In this document: positions 62,901 through 64,000 of the stretch, in pieces
Numbering within the stretch: position 1 is the stretch's first letter
Layout of the letters: every line of letters starts with the position of its first letter
Assembly: GCF_022539315.1 (NCBI RefSeq)
Contig: NC_066313.1
Location: 70,807,934 to 70,871,933, forward strand
Direction: 5' to 3'
DNA: 64,000 nt
Source of the DNA: Serinus canaria
Lineage: Eukaryota; Chordata; Aves; Passeriformes; Fringillidae
Notes under the pieces: generated by a model
What the model was told of the DNA's origin: nothing
Databases searched by the model: none
The model's input: the letters and a program-made list of their open reading frames with translations, nothing else
Translations under genes and position numbers: made by a program

Positions 62901-63819
62901 ATTTGAACAATGTATCAAAACTATTAAGACAAATCAAAGTTACAAAGACTCAAATCCATTACCAAGGCACAAATCAAAGTTAGCCCACAACAAGGTTATG
63001 CATGATATTGGTCACTTAGCAAAGGCCTACTGTCAGTAAAAAGTCTCTCTGCCTTGAGCAAGGACCTTGAGAGGCATCCCAGCTCAGGAGATTATTGTCA
63101 TGAATACAGTCTGCAAGAGACTCAAAGAGAGCTCACTGAGGCAGGCATACTTATGGAATAAAGTAGTTGGCTTATAGTCAGATTAGTCAGATGGGAAAGG
63201 TATGGATGAGACTCCATGTGCCCTGAGCTTTCTTTGTGCCTTTAAAGCTGAGTCTTAGAAGATCCACTCGTTATTCATGAGTTATTCACATGAACAGTGT
63301 TTCAAGCTTATGTGCATCAAAACTCACTGCATCACTCTGCTCCTTTGTGGGTTTTAAGACAACACACTGGAGCTAGAGGAGTTTTTGACCTGGCTACAGC
63401 TGAGGTTTTTACCTCCTTTGGAGCCTGAACCCAATTGCCACTAGTTTAGTTAAGGGTTCAAATGTACTTGTCATAGAGATTAGAGCTTGTGTTGAAAGCT
63501 TTTGCAGTGAGCTGGAGCAAAGAGCGGAGTCAAGCATAAAGAGGCATATATTTATGAGCTAATATTTCACAAGTAGAAAATAGATACTTTCCTATTTGAA
63601 CAGCCTGAGGTGATCAGGAATTTTACATAATTAGCTTGCCATTGAATTTTTCATACTTTGGCTCTCTCCCAGTTCATGGGCTTTTACAGTCAAAATCTTA
63701 TTATGGGCAAAGGGAACAAACCGAAGCTGTGGATCCAGAAATTTACTTTTGCCTAATTAAATTTTTTAATTAGTACAGAAAAATCTCAACGATAATGCCC
63801 TTGAAAAAGTTACTTAAGA
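56917..63819. other. AT-rich DNA, no gene recognised
   Basis: No repeat family, exon or RNA gene can be supported. The 110-codon plus frame at 60723-61055 and the frames at 61848-62260 have no recognisable domain. A CAACAACAAAAAAAA low-complexity stretch lies near 62505. Confidence 0.5.
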
Positions 63820-64000
63820 GGCTAACACCAACGCCTTTTCCCTGGTGTTACCCCTATCTGCCTGTGCTCCTGCGCTCTGCCACATCAGCACAGGGTGGTG
63901 GCTGCCACAATGAGGGTCGATGCTTTGCACTCCTTGCCAGGAGGAGTGGAATGCTTGGTGGTGCAGCCCCCTTGGGCCCAGGACCCCTCTTGGGACTCTG
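63820..64000. other. GC-rich sequence at the right edge of the window
   Basis: The final 180 bp shift to GC-rich sequence (CTGTGCTCCTGCGCTCTGCC, GCAGCCCCCTTGGGCCCAGG). It could be the start of another LTR, LINE or exon that continues past the window. Too short to assign. Confidence 0.35.

Noticed and set aside
1..64000. Search by eye for tRNA, rRNA, snRNA genes, telomeric TTAGGG arrays and bacterial-type operons
   Set aside because: None seen. The absence of long open frames and the presence of LINE and LTR repeats argue for vertebrate nuclear DNA. A covariance-model scan would be needed to exclude small RNA genes.

Overview
The window looks like AT-rich, gene-poor nuclear DNA from a bird. 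This rests on two things visible in the sequence. There are at least ten fragments of CR1 LINE retrotransposons; several still translate to CR1 reverse-transcriptase or C-terminal sequence, and one keeps a FADD motif. There are also four LTR-like blocks whose layout matches LTR families common in avian genomes; I recognise these from memory, not from a search. I cannot name the species. No complete protein-coding gene, rRNA, tRNA, CRISPR array or bacterial-type operon is visible. Almost all short open frames are chance frames or lie inside repeats, so the window reads as an intergenic desert or the inside of a very large intron.

Layout. 1-5669 is plain AT-rich DNA. 5670-5712 is a perfect 18-bp-arm hairpin, followed by an (AATAG)19 microsatellite joined to the 3' end of a CR1 copy (5830-6135). 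6136-12533 is mostly featureless. 12534-13155 is a shortened minus-strand LTR (called family B here). 17424-19070 holds a poly(T) tract, a plus-strand CR1 piece and a long decayed minus-strand CR1 piece. 19071-25485 is AT-rich, with a (TAGA)n tract and a short ankyrin-like reading frame near 21.2 kb. 25486-27256 is a composite of a plus-strand LTR (family A) meeting a minus-strand family B LTR tail to tail. 32084-34730 is a cluster of three minus-strand CR1 copies, one apparently nested in another. 36868-37426 has two groups of local duplications. 38045-38771 (plus) and 40535-41461 (minus) are the best-preserved CR1 copies; 43280-43760 and 49690-49870 are older remnants. 55837-56916 is the best-preserved family B LTR, with a nearly continuous reading frame on the minus strand.

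The only non-repeat candidates for genic sequence are a 277-bp minus-strand segment at 51534-51810, with a strong acceptor, an open frame and a strong donor; the ankyrin-like stretch at 21081-21250; and a pair of adjacent minus-strand open frames at 42286-42752. All are weak without transcript or homology data. Several unexplained GC-rich islands (near 9.9, 30.6, 46.9, 55.0 and 63.9 kb) stand out from the AT-rich background. I found no convincing new biological system. The observations most worth checking are the candidate exon, the LTR reading frame, the perfect hairpin and the composite LTR block.
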